Positions 11,882 through 21,099 of a stretch of 64,000 nucleotides of DNA are shown here, in pieces. The DNA is from Nepenthes gracilis. Its lineage: Eukaryota; Streptophyta; Magnoliopsida; Caryophyllales; Nepenthaceae. The notes under the pieces were generated by a model, which worked only from the letters and a program-made list of their open reading frames with translations, ran no database searches and was not told the DNA's origin. A program made the translations under genes and the position numbers. Every line of letters starts with the position of its first letter. Positions within the stretch are counted from its first letter, which is position 1. Where the stretch lies: assembly GCA_033239525.1 (NCBI GenBank), contig BSYO01000026.1, positions 5,456,001-5,520,000 of the forward strand, given 5' to 3'.

Positions 11882-11905
11882 CAAAAATTTATCTCCCCCT
11901 TTTTG
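11750..11905 (-). promoter_or_regulatory. multiple polypurine-tract-like sequences (Sirevirus signature)
   Basis: On the minus strand, GGGG-rich purine runs occur in series: AAAAAGGGGGAGAT (about 11892-11905), TAGGGGGAGC, TTAGGGGAGAC, TTTGGGGGTATT, TTAGGGGGAATATT and TTAGAGGGAGAAC. A further one abuts the LTR at 11423-11437. A repeated polypurine tract upstream of the 3' LTR is a reported hallmark of Sireviruses. The first tract lies inside the gag frame and encodes its KKGE tail. Confidence 0.7.
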
Positions 11906-13788
11906 TCACGAATGGCCAAGGGGTAATGTAGCTCACTTTTCTTAACCCAAACTTGTCTCACTGAATGCACTATTGTATTCAAGCTTTTAACTTGTGCATC
12001 CAAATGTTGAAGGTGATCAACAAGTTTATTCACGTTAAGCCCTAGTTTTTGGGTGTGCAAATGATTCATGGTGTAGCACCTTGGGCGAATGTGACCAACT
12101 TTCCCACATGCATGACAGGTAGGCACAAACTTAGGGATGGAAGAATTGCTCATAGATTTTTGATTGAAATTTTTAGAAGCCTTGAAATGGTTTGCTGATT
12201 TGTTCATACCCTTTGGATTATGTGAAATAGGCAAACGAGTTGAACCAAATCTTTTGTCCATATGTTGAGGCACAAGCTTACTGACATTGGGTGTGATGAC
12301 GTGCTGATTTGAAATATTTGTGGCAGGAATAAACACAGTGTTAGGTTTCACATCAGTTTGTACAAAGTTCGCAACATACCCCAAACCCTGTTTATTTCCA
12401 CCAATTTTTCCCAACCCGAGCATATGATCTAATTTTGTAGACCCATTTGAGAATTGTTTCAAATCTTTTCGAGAGGCCTCAAGTTCAGATTCTAGAGTTG
12501 TTATTTGCTTAGTAAATGAGATTTTCAGATTCTCAATTTCTTGAGATTTAGAATCTAACTCGGATTGTAGAGATACGTTTCCTTTTTCCAAATTTATGAT
12601 CCTACCGTTTAGGGTTCTATTTAATTTCTTTACTTTTAAACATTCCCTAAACAGCTTATCATATGCCTCTTGAAGGCCATCAAATTCAGCTTCTGACTCG
12701 GCCTCAGAGTCATCAGATTGATTAATGTTCTTTACAGAATTGTCACACATTGAGGTCATAAAGGCCATATACTTGACCGGCCCATTTTCAGAGCATGTTT
12801 CACCCTCTTCTTCTTCGTCATCGCTTAGGGTCACATTAGCTTTAAAGGCTTGACCTTGTTGGCGTTTAAGGTTTGAGCATTCAGCCCGATAGTGGCCAAA
12901 GCCTTTACACTCATGACATTGGACTCCTTGGGTAGTTTTCGACTTAGAGTCCTTACTTTCACGTCGGTCTTTCTTCTCAAATTTATGCGATCGTTTTAAG
13001 TCCACATCCAATTTTTCTGATGAAGAATTATTTTTCTTTAAGAATTTTTTAAAATTCTTAACAAATAATGAAAAATCATCATCGCTACATGATTCTTCAT
13101 CGGAGTCCCGATTTTGCTCTTCCCTACTAGATTTTAGAGCAAGTGATTTGTTTTTCCTTGACTGTGGCAAGGTGTGCTCATAAGTTTGTAGGGATCCTAC
13201 AAGTTCTTCAATCTTCATTTTATCAAGGTCTTTGCTTTCTTCGATAGCCGTGACCTTAGGTCTAAATCGTTCAGGAAGTGACCTAAGAACTTTTCTAACA
13301 ATTTTATTCTCAGGAATTCGTTCCCCTAAATTAAATGTGGAGTTCACAATATCATTTAATTGAGCATAGAACTCATCAAAGGTCTCATCATCTTTTATTT
13401 TTATTTCTCCAAATCTAGTGGTAAGCATTTGCAATTTTGAATTTTTAACAAGCTTCGTGCCTTCATGAGTAATTTCTAAAATGTCCCACGCATCTTTAGA
13501 AGTCTCACACATTGAAATACGTTTAAATTTATCGGGAGATACAGTCATAAAAATAGCATGCAACCCCTTACTATTCCAATTACAGGCATCAAGTTCCTCT
13601 TTGGTCCATGAAGATAGGGCTTTTGGTTCGTTGCCCGAGGAACTAGTGGGTGGAGTCCACCCAACTTGGGTACTTGCCCAAACACGCTCATCTAAAGATT
13701 TTAGGAAGGCTCTCATCCGGACCTTCCAATAGGCATAGTTACTCCCATCAAAGAAGGGAGGAACGGAGAGCGATCCACTCGTATACAT
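11881..13788 (-). CDS. gag: Sirevirus-type Gag polyprotein, 635 aa, unbroken
   Basis: Forms the retroelement capsid and packages element RNA in the cytoplasm. Residues 1-45 match the Copia Gag N-terminus (PPFFDGSNYAYWKVRMRAFL). Residues about 80-210 form the UBN2-like core (HEGTKLVKNSKLQMLTTRF, then LRSLPERFRPKVTAIEE). There are two CCHC zinc knuckles: CHECKGFGHYRAEC at 291-304 and CHACGKVGHIRPRC at 558-571. Acidic Ser-rich linkers follow the core and the first knuckle, and residues ~365-445 look like a coiled coil. The ATG at 13788 lies ~30 bases downstream of the primer-binding site. In relatives protease follows the VWVKK motif; here VWVKKSELHYPL runs straight into a tail encoded by the polypurine tract (DKKGEINF) and stops. 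The whole pol gene has therefore been deleted, yet the gag frame has no stop or frameshift over 1.9 kb. Confidence 0.92.
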   Translation of the reverse strand: MYTSGSLSVPPFFDGSNYAYWKVRMRAFLKSLDERVWASTQVGWTPPTSSSGNEPKALSSWTKEELDACNWNSKGLHAIFMTVSPDKFKRISMCETSKDAWDILEITHEGTKLVKNSKLQMLTTRFGEIKIKDDETFDEFYAQLNDIVNSTFNLGERIPENKIVRKVLRSLPERFRPKVTAIEESKDLDKMKIEELVGSLQTYEHTLPQSRKNKSLALKSSREEQNRDSDEESCSDDDFSLFVKNFKKFLKKNNSSSEKLDVDLKRSHKFEKKDRRESKDSKSKTTQGVQCHECKGFGHYRAECSNLKRQQGQAFKANVTLSDDEEEEGETCSENGPVKYMAFMTSMCDNSVKNINQSDDSEAESEAEFDGLQEAYDKLFRECLKVKKLNRTLNGRIINLEKGNVSLQSELDSKSQEIENLKISFTKQITTLESELEASRKDLKQFSNGSTKLDHMLGLGKIGGNKQGLGYVANFVQTDVKPNTVFIPATNISNQHVITPNVSKLVPQHMDKRFGSTRLPISHNPKGMNKSANHFKASKNFNQKSMSNSSIPKFVPTCHACGKVGHIRPRCYTMNHLHTQKLGLNVNKLVDHLQHLDAQVKSLNTIVHSVRQVWVKKSELHYPLAIRDKKGEINF

Positions 13789-13818
13789 CTAGATCGGGGG
13801 TCGCGGATCGGGGTAAGT

Positions 13819-13831
13819 CTCTGATACCAAT
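13819..13831 (-). promoter_or_regulatory. primer-binding site (tRNA-iMet type)
   Basis: On the minus strand ATTGGTATCAGAG lies directly inside the 5' LTR end, as expected for initiation by tRNA-iMet. Confidence 0.85.
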
Positions 13832-14878
13832 TGAAAAAGCACGTTTTGTGCTAATGTGTTTCGACTCCGTTTAAAGATATAGCGGAAGCAACAATAAATA
13901 ATAAATTAAATATCCGATACACGTAAGGGATATTTAACTCTAGATGTAAACGGATCTAATAAGCATGCACAACATTAACAACAATGAGCAATAATAATAA
14001 AGACTCAATTTTTAGTGACGAGTGAAAACTTCGATACCCACGGTATCGAGAAAAACACTCCGGGCTTCAACGGCCAGGGGAAGCAATGCACTATGAAAGT
14101 CAACTTACAGCCGGGTGGTAACGACGCGCTAACCTAGCCGACTTACTCCCGACACGTGATCCCTACCAAGGAACTCCTTGGATTTGCCCGCGGCAACGGA
14201 ACCGGACTCCTTCCGGTCTTCAAGCCACTCTTCCCTCTCGTGCCACTTGAATTGCCAATCACGAACGAGTCTCCTTCTTCACGAACCAACGTCTCCAACG
14301 ATGGTAGAAGGCAATGTTTCAAATGTGAAAGAAAGTTGGTGAGAAAACTTCTATAGCATGTAGATCAATATTGTAGTATAGAGTTTTTCAAGAGAAGCAA
14401 GATTAATGGAGCATGAAAGGCTTTCTTCTCAAATGGGGGCTCAAAATAATCTGTCCAGAGAGCTTATGGCGTCCTTGGGGTTTCAAAATCATAAGGCAAT
14501 ATTTATAGAGGAGCCAAAAAACGCGTTCAAAAATCTGCCCGTTGGACCGGCGCTCGAGCTGGGTTCGAGCGCGCGGCGGGCGGCCGTAGGGTTTCGTGAG
14601 AAACCCTGCGGGCGCTTGAGCGGGCAGGGGGCGAGCAGCGAGCGGGCTACCTTCTGTTTTATCGGCTCGAGCGGATATCGAGCATGAAGCGAGCGGCCCC
14701 CATTCTGGTTTATACGCTCGAGCAGCTAGCGGGCTCCAGGCGAGCGGGCGGACTTTGGACGGGCTCGAGCGTGTGGAGGGCGGACCGAACGGACTTTAAC
14801 CCGACAACCCACAACCCGACATCAATATAATAAAACATATAGTCATGGAATATGCCAATTAGACAAATGTCTCTAACA
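13832..14878 (-). repeat. 5' LTR of the TR-GAG element
   Basis: On the minus strand it begins TGTTAGAGACATTTGTC and ends GTGCTTTTTCA. The U3 part (about 14520-14800) contains many CGAGCGG and CTCGAGC words, the latter a palindromic core. This copy has the ~26 extra bases near 14290-14315. It should carry the promoter for the Gag transcript. Confidence 0.9.
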
Positions 14879-14883
14879 CGAAG

Positions 14884-15787
14884 CAATGCCTACCATTCCA
14901 AGTTTTTGTATAGTTTGATTAATCTGCATTTACTGCAAGATTTCCATTAGCAATGAGCTTGATTCAGGGATAAAATTCAGCATCAGCTGCCATATTCATC
15001 CATTTTCCTATTACAAATCTCCTGCTGAATGTTATTAGAAGGTGTGGAAGTTAATGGAATTGGCCTAATTGATCATATGTAGTCGATTTATTAGTTGGAA
15101 AGATGAGAAGAACATCCGGATATTTAATTTATTGACTTAGTTATTATATTCTATGTCGTCATATCATAGAGATTTAGAGAATTCTTTATTTTTTATAGCT
15201 TTTAGGATATCTATAAAATATATATTTTCTTACAGTAATAACTTTACTTTAGGTTATTGTTAATTAGAATGTTATATTTATTTTTAATTTATTTAGGAGT
15301 AGAATATTATTATATAAAGATATTAATTTTACTATTTGAATAACTATGGAAGAATGATGGTGTGCCCCAGTTTCGGATTTTCATGAACTGAAATAGCAAT
15401 CCACCTGCTTTATAAAATTTCCTTGTATTGATATGAACTAATGTGGTGGTTATTTCATCATTCAGCATTCGACAACTTTACTGTTAGAATTAAAAACATA
15501 AAAAACTTAGAGTCTAGTCATAAAAAACGATTAAATATTGTTTCCTCCCTCAAATAATATTTAGTAAATTGAGTAAAATGATGAAAATAAATTTATATAA
15601 CCGACTTCACTTGATAAAACTTAATGGTTTATTGTTATTATTATTGTTGTTAGCAATTTATGTTTTCATGGACTAAGACATCACTCCTAATTGTTTGATG
15701 AAATTTACTTGTGTTTATATTAATCAATGTGTTTGTTGTTTGTTCATCAAGATTAACAGATTAGCCAACTCCACTCTTAATTATGTT
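14884..15787. other. AT-rich spacer
   Basis: No gene or repeat recognised. It continues the host DNA interrupted by the TR-GAG element. Confidence 0.45.
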
Positions 15788-15792
15788 CAGAG

Positions 15793-16571
15793 TGTTAGGG
15801 TAAATGGTATCAGACCGGAAATGGTATCAGACCGGCAATCCAGGAACGCACACCATAGAGTAACAAAAAGTAAGAAGAAGATGAGAACACAGAAGATTTT
15901 ACGTAGAAACCCTTCACAAACCTAAGGAAAAAATCACGGGACACTTAATCCACAAAAACAAATTCTATTATGTAGAGTTGGTTACAAAACCTCACGGCTA
16001 CACAAGCCATTAAGCCGAAAAAATGAAGAACAGAGCACGAGAACACAAATGACTTCACACTTTATTTTCACTCACTGCTCTCTTCCATTTTTCTTTACAC
16101 TCTTTCACTTTTCATACATTTATCTCTACAAAGCTCAATACATATATATACAGGCTGTTTGAACAACCACCTAACTAGCGTGGAGGTTACAGGTACAAGT
16201 AACTACCTGGCACACGTATAGCCCTACAACGGCTCTGCAGAAACAATGACCATTCCGCAGAAGATTGCGCTTGCCCAAGCAATCTTCTGATATGGCATCC
16301 AAGTGCGTTTTTTGTGCCTAGGTCCTCAGGCCACTCTGTGCCCTTGGCCATCACAGGGTCCTCTGGTGTTCATCGAAATCCTCGGACTCAAGTGCTGCTC
16401 ACAAGTCCTCAAAATTATACTGCACAAATCTGCGGACCATATCCATGCTGAGTCCTCATCCTCAATCTAAGGCCTCGGACATCAATCTTGCTCACAAGTC
16501 CTCATGCCAATAAGTACGTCATTGGACACTAATAGCACAACAGCACTTCCACACGGGAGTGACCTCAGACA
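15793..16571 (-). mobile_element. solo LTR of a Copia element
   Basis: A 779 bp segment beginning TGTTAGGG and ending CTCAGACA is flanked on both sides by a perfect CAGAG duplication (15788-15792 and 16572-16576). It belongs to the family of the LTRs at 34282-35084 and 39089-39796: shared features are TTTTACGT..AAACC, a block around GGGACACT(T/G)A(A/G)TCCA, TTCACTC(A/T)CTGCTCTC-like DNA and CTTCCACACGGGAGTGACC near one end. On the minus strand it starts TGTCTGAGGTCACTCCCG. Two TGGTATCAGACC strings lie inside its plus-strand start. Confidence 0.85.
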
Positions 16572-16576
16572 CAGAG

Positions 16577-16969
16577 TTAATGATAAAGCATGTAGGATTA
16601 TGAGAGACAAAGACAAAGGTAAGTTGATGATAAAATTACAATAGATTGGGTGAGGAATCATGGACTCGGGCAATGCTGTCATACAAAGATAAAAGGATCC
16701 TCGTTCAGATATGAAAGACAAAATTATTTGGAGGAATCATTCCCACGTTACGTGAATCTATGAAGATGTAAAATAACACAGCAACAAAAAATCACTACAA
16801 CTATAAAAATCAATCATAATAGAAATATCAATTTTACATAAAAAAGCCTTCAAACCAAAGTAGAAATAACACAGGGCCTTCATGTCCAAACAGCATTTCA
16901 CTATAATAAGGCATGATTCTACAACTTTCACTATAGCTATCAACTAAAATGTACAGATCTCATCTTATC
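16577..16969. other. host spacer between two insertions
   Basis: Continuation of DNA flanking the solo LTR. Minus-strand open frames here have no recognisable motif. Confidence 0.4.
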
Positions 16970-16974
16970 AAAGT

Positions 16975-17648
16975 TGTTGCGTCCGTAGATCCTTACTCTA
17001 ATTGGGACGAGGATTTGACAGCAACACCAAATATGAGAAGGAAAAACCACGAGACTTTTGTTCGAGAACTGTTTCATTGTCTTGTGCTTGGTTACAGGAT
17101 ACACTTGAATATAGGACGTTGAGGACTAAATGTATGGAAACTCTAAAGAGTCACTCTTACAACACGAGCCATCTCTTTCTCTTTCTATTCTCTTTCTATT
17201 ATGGTTTGCAAGAGTGAATGTATCGATCCTTTGTTTGGTAAATAGTTAGTGTATTTATAGTGGTGAAGCTTCCTGTTGAGAGGAATCCGCGTGGCGCTAG
17301 CGTGTGTAAGGAACTCTACCATCAACTCTGCAAACTCCTTTTGCTGTGTCAGGAAGATTGCGTGCATGCTCGCCTAGTAGGACATCTCTTCTACAGGGCC
17401 ACGTGCTCTACTGACCATCATTCTTCTTATAGCTTGAAACGATCAACCACTAAATCTCTACCATGCTGCTTTTATAGGCTGGGTGGCGTCCATTGCCCAT
17501 CTTGAACCCACGGGCTATAACGGATTTCAAGCCCACTGTGTCTCGCGGGCTAGCCCTGGCGTGTGGACCCCTTGAGCCTCTGAGGCACCAGGGCCCAACT
17601 CTAGGAAAATGGACCAATGGCACGAGCCTTGCATATCAGTACCCATCA
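16975..17648 (-). repeat. 3' LTR of the Tat element
   Basis: Begins TGTTGCGTCCG on the plus strand and ends TACCCATCA. It lacks ~77 bases present in the partner LTR (the part around 26655-26735), accounting for its shorter length (674 versus 751 bp). Confidence 0.9.
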
Positions 17649-17661
17649 CTAGCCCCCCATG
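17649..17661 (-). promoter_or_regulatory. polypurine tract of the Tat element
   Basis: Minus-strand ATGGGGGGCTAG directly abuts the 3' LTR start (TGATGGGTACTG). Confidence 0.75.
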
Positions 17662-18185
17662 TTAAAGGTGCGAAAATTTTAACCTTTGGCATGTCTTCTG
17701 TCTGCGGAAATCCTCTAAGCATCAATTGAAGGTGTTCTTCGCCAATATCTATCCACGTCCTTTACTCTCTACAAATGTCTGCGAGAATTGTGGGAACCAA
17801 AAGTCCGAGGACATGCGGCTAAAACGTCCGAGAACTCGTCGAAGCTTGTACTTTGTCTAAAATGTTTAGGAGACTTCCAGGTCTACGGCATGACTACGGA
17901 GTTTGAGGACCTTTTGGATTTTGAAGCACTGCTAGGCATTCACAAATGATCTCCATCTTCGCATATTAGCTAGAGACCCAAAGATGTCCTCAGATCATTT
18001 TTCTTTGTCGTAGGAACATCTGAGTATGTTAATGTACGTTTGCATTCGAGAATTTCCTCTGAATTTGAGAACTTTGGCCCGCAATGTCTTTTCTTCCATT
18101 AAAGCGCAATAAAAGCACAATTAATGAGATTGATGCTGCCTTGGAAATGCAAAACCCACATCTCTAATAGTGTATGGGGGATTGA

Positions 18186-18193
18186 CACGTGGC
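18186..18193 (+). promoter_or_regulatory. G-box (CACGTGGC) upstream of the antisense gene
   Basis: The sequence CACGTGGC lies about 180 bases upstream of the ATG of the plus-strand extra gene. G-boxes/ABREs bind plant bZIP and bHLH factors; a promoter role here is inferred from position only. Confidence 0.35.
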
Positions 18194-18368
18194 AAGGGCA
18201 ATGATGAGCGTGCCTTTTTTTATTTTGAAGCTTTTTCAGCCGCTTCAAATATGATTTTAGCCATCATTTTTGTCATGCAACCCTTAGAGTTTTCTCTCGA
18301 GCTTTCTAGCCGCCGTTTTCCCAAGCGTTTTTCCTTCTTACTTCTGTTGTGCTCCTTCTTTGGTCTTC

Positions 18369-20122
18369 ATGGCTCCTGGTGTGAGAGATATCACTTCTCA
18401 CCTGTCTCTAAAGAATCTCGAGGCTATCCGCACTAAGTATGATATCCCTGATACGATGGAGATTGTGGTTTCTGAGTTCACTAATAGGGCATGTAGCCCA
18501 CCTGACGGTTTCATTATCGTATATGAAGTCTACCTCAAGGGTAGGCTTCGCTTCCCCGTCCCACTGGAGTTGTATTATATCATGATGGTACTTGGCGTTC
18601 CGTTTGTAAGGCTTTAGCCTAACGCTATCAGGTATCTTGTCTCCCTTTGTGTTTTTGTTCGTTGACACCAAAAGGTGCTTAAGTTGTCAATGGTGAAGGT
18701 TATGTTTCACTTCACCCATAACCTGGACTGGATTGTGATGACCCCACGCCCCGAGTTCACCGTTATGAGTGGTGAAAATTCTGATTCCACTAAGAGGTGG
18801 AAAGACAAATTTTTCTTTTCGAATGTCTGAAAGAATTGGGCTCTCTCCCTTATTTGGGAAAATGTGGTGAGCGGCCATTGCTCGGACGCCTTCAAGGAGG
18901 AGAGAGAGGTTGCCAAGGAGGTCATAAATTTGATGATAGCCAACCTTGACACCTTTAGTGAGAATAAGTAGAATATTTGGTTGAGACCTGAGAACTTGGA
19001 AAAAGCTAAGTGGGAAACTCAATCTGAGGGCTCTAGCGCTGCCATCACACAGAAGAAGAAGACACTGAGGAAAAAGGAGGTGACTTTGAGGATTAAGGAG
19101 CCATCCGAGCGCTCGAAGAAGATTCGGCGGGCTGATGCTTCGAAGAGTCTAGCGGCCATCGTTAAGTACTCCTCGTCTGATGACGACGCTGCTGTTATAG
19201 CGCCTTTGGTGAGGAGGCTGAGACCTCCGCAGTTAGCGCCAGTTCGATAGGCTAAAGGTCTCAGACCTTTGCTCTCATTTGAGTCCTCGGGGGAGCCTTC
19301 TAGGTCCATGAGCCAGCTCGTGGAGCCACTCGATGCCCAGCCTTCTTCTGAGGGGCCAATGCCTAACATCCCTTGCGAGTTCACTGGCGAGACCTTGAAC
19401 TGGATTGATAGTCTACCCGAGGTCACTGTTGAGGGACAGGTGTTGAGGGAGGCTGAGGAAGCAGCGATGACGATGACTACAGTGATTTCTGCTAATGTTG
19501 CTGAGGCCGAGGAGTGTCACACCATGGAGCTGCTCATCGCAGAGACTTCTGAGCCCCCATGCCTGGCGATCCAAATCCATAGTCCAGTGATAATGCTGCC
19601 TGCGGACTCTAAGGATCCCTTGTTCAAGGACGGCACAAGGGGTCCACCTGCTGCTGGAGTAGAGGCTGAGGCTGAGGTTTCTGTGGTACAGGAGGCTTCG
19701 ACCATAGGATCCAGGGAGCCAGAAGCCCCCAAAGAGGAGAGCTCTTCTGGGAGTTCTTTTGTGACCAAGGTAGTCCCTTGTCCTCACCCTTGTTTTGTCA
19801 CATTTTCCTTACGCTTCACTAATTTGTTTTGCCTTTGCAGCTTCAAGATATGGCCGACAACCTTAGCGCGATCATTGGTGAGGCTTCCCAGGCTTACGCG
19901 GAGCTGGAGGCTTCTTGGTCCTTATGGGGATGCATCCAAAGTTTAGAGCTCCAACTCGCTGAAACCGAGAGTTGCATTTTTGCCCTGGAGGGCCAACTCA
20001 AGGAGCAAGAGAGGTTACATGTTAGCCTCTGAGGGAGGAATATCTTGCTTGAGCAGGAACTCAGGACTTCATTGAAGCCTGAAAATATAGCTCCAACTCT
20101 TGAACGCAAGTACTAAGATGCC
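18369..20122 (+). pseudogene. antisense extra gene of the Tat element (PF04195-like gypsy-type transposon domain), broken
   Basis: This gene runs opposite to gag-pol, between integrase and the 3' LTR. The first part (18369-18617) resembles the putative gypsy-type transposon domain PF04195: IIVYEVYLKGRLRFPVPLEL, then MMVLGVPF. After an in-frame stop it continues in the same frame with PNAIRYLVSLCVFVR and, further on, TPRPEFTVMSG and KRWKDKFFF, the usual order in that domain. 18981-19250 is basic/Lys-rich; 19269-19770 is acidic and Ser/Glu-rich. An apparent GT-AG intron of ~70 bases (about 19770-19840, with a T-rich 3' end CTTTGCAG) joins in phase to a coiled-coil-like part (ADNLSAIIGEASQAYAELE and after). 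Several stops break the frame. Such extra ORFs are known in Tat elements; their function is not established. Confidence 0.75.
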
Positions 20123-20583
20123 ATTGATATGTGCCGCCGGGTGATGACGCTTTTGGTCCTAAGGTTTTCAGTCGCTCTTTTTGACCCGAGGAACTCTAGC
20201 GCTCAATGTAAGAATGACCTAACCGGTCTCCCAAACCATTGGAGATCTTCCAAGGCTTCACCGTCGGGGCCTCGACGCCGGCAAGACCTTCAGCCCCTTA
20301 GTGCTCCTTGTTGTACCTCTTTATTTTTTATATATGCATAGTGCTGTACACACATCGATTTTATGAATGAAGTTCAAAATCGTTTAAGTGTAAACGTCTT
20401 GCTAATCTTTGTTGTTCTCTCTTAGACTTAGGCTCTTAGGAAATTTCGTCCATTCTAAGCAAAACGCTCGAACCCTTTGACCATCGCTCACTGAAGGTGC
20501 GACCTTTCGGGCCTTTGCACACTTGTTATTTCTAAGCCTCCTAAATTTTAAGTTCAACCTCTAGGGTTGTCTGGCATTGTGGC
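20123..20583. other. Tat 3' region between the antisense gene and the tandem array
   Basis: No sense gene seen. It contains the likely 3' end of the antisense transcript unit. Confidence 0.45.
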
Positions 20584-20908
20584 CAAGTTTTGGTACGACC
20601 TCTTGGGCCACTCAAACCTAGCCGAGTTTTAATACAATGTCTTAGACCACTTGGACTTAGTCAAGTTTTAATATGACCTCTTGGGCCGTTCGGATTTAGT
20701 CAAGTTTTAATACAACCTTTTGGGTCGCTCGGATTTAACCGAATTTTAATACAATCTCTTGAGCCGCTCAGACTTAGCCAAGTTTTAATATGACCTCTCA
20801 AGCCACTCGGACTTAGCTGAGTTTTAATACGACCTCTTTGGCCGCTCGGACTTAGTTGAGTTTTAATACGACCTCTTGGGCCGCTCGGACTTAACCGAAT
20901 TTTGATGG
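20584..20908. repeat. 39 bp tandem array, ~8.3 copies
   Basis: Copies start at 20584, 20623, 20662, 20701, 20740, 20779, 20818 and 20857, with a partial ninth at 20896. The spacing is exactly 39 bases throughout. Each copy reads roughly CRAGTTTTAATACGACCTC, then TTGGGCCGCTCGGACTTAG. The period is 13 codons, so the minus strand stays open across much of it, giving LSPSGxRGxIKT-type repeats. Confidence 0.92.
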
Positions 20909-21099
20909 AAATAAAAGGAGTCCTATCCACTTGACTTAGGGGCAGTCTAGGTCTTATTACTTTATGATACGGTGTGTGATCACTTATTGGAACACAAAAT
21001 GGTAATCTAAACGAAAACTGTCGTATTATTAACGAAATGTGATACAAGCATGTAACGTAAACGGTATACCTGTATGTTTTACAAGCTTATTGATTGTAT

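Larger units (their letters stand above)
10402..14878 (-). mobile_element. complete non-autonomous Sirevirus-like LTR element with gag only (TR-GAG type), 4.48 kb
   Basis: Two ~1 kb direct repeats bound the element: the 3' LTR at 10402-11422 and the 5' LTR at 13832-14878 on the minus strand. The flanks CGGAG (10397-10401) and CGAAG (14879-14883) are a 5 bp target duplication with one change. A primer-binding site complementary to tRNA-iMet follows the 5' LTR, and a polypurine tract precedes the 3' LTR. The only large gene is an unbroken Gag; protease, integrase, reverse transcriptase and RNase H are all absent. The Gag and the series of AGGGGGAG tracts are typical of Copia/Sirevirus elements. 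This matches the published class of terminal-repeat elements carrying only GAG. It probably moves using enzymes of an autonomous Sirevirus. Confidence 0.9.

Noticed and set aside
13481..13874. Plus-strand open frames across the start of gag and the LTR
   Set aside because: Shadows of the strong minus-strand Gag ORF and the LTR, without any protein-like motif.
15804..15832. Two TGGTATCAGACC strings as primer-binding sites of another element
   Set aside because: They lie inside the solo LTR whose ends are fixed by a perfect CAGAG duplication.
19019..19787. Minus-strand frames opposite the Tat antisense gene
   Set aside because: The plus strand has the PF04195-like motifs and the intron signals; the minus frames are complements of its biased sequence.
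20584..20908. CRISPR-like repeat array
   Set aside because: Units are contiguous with no unique spacers, period 39, inside a plant retrotransposon.
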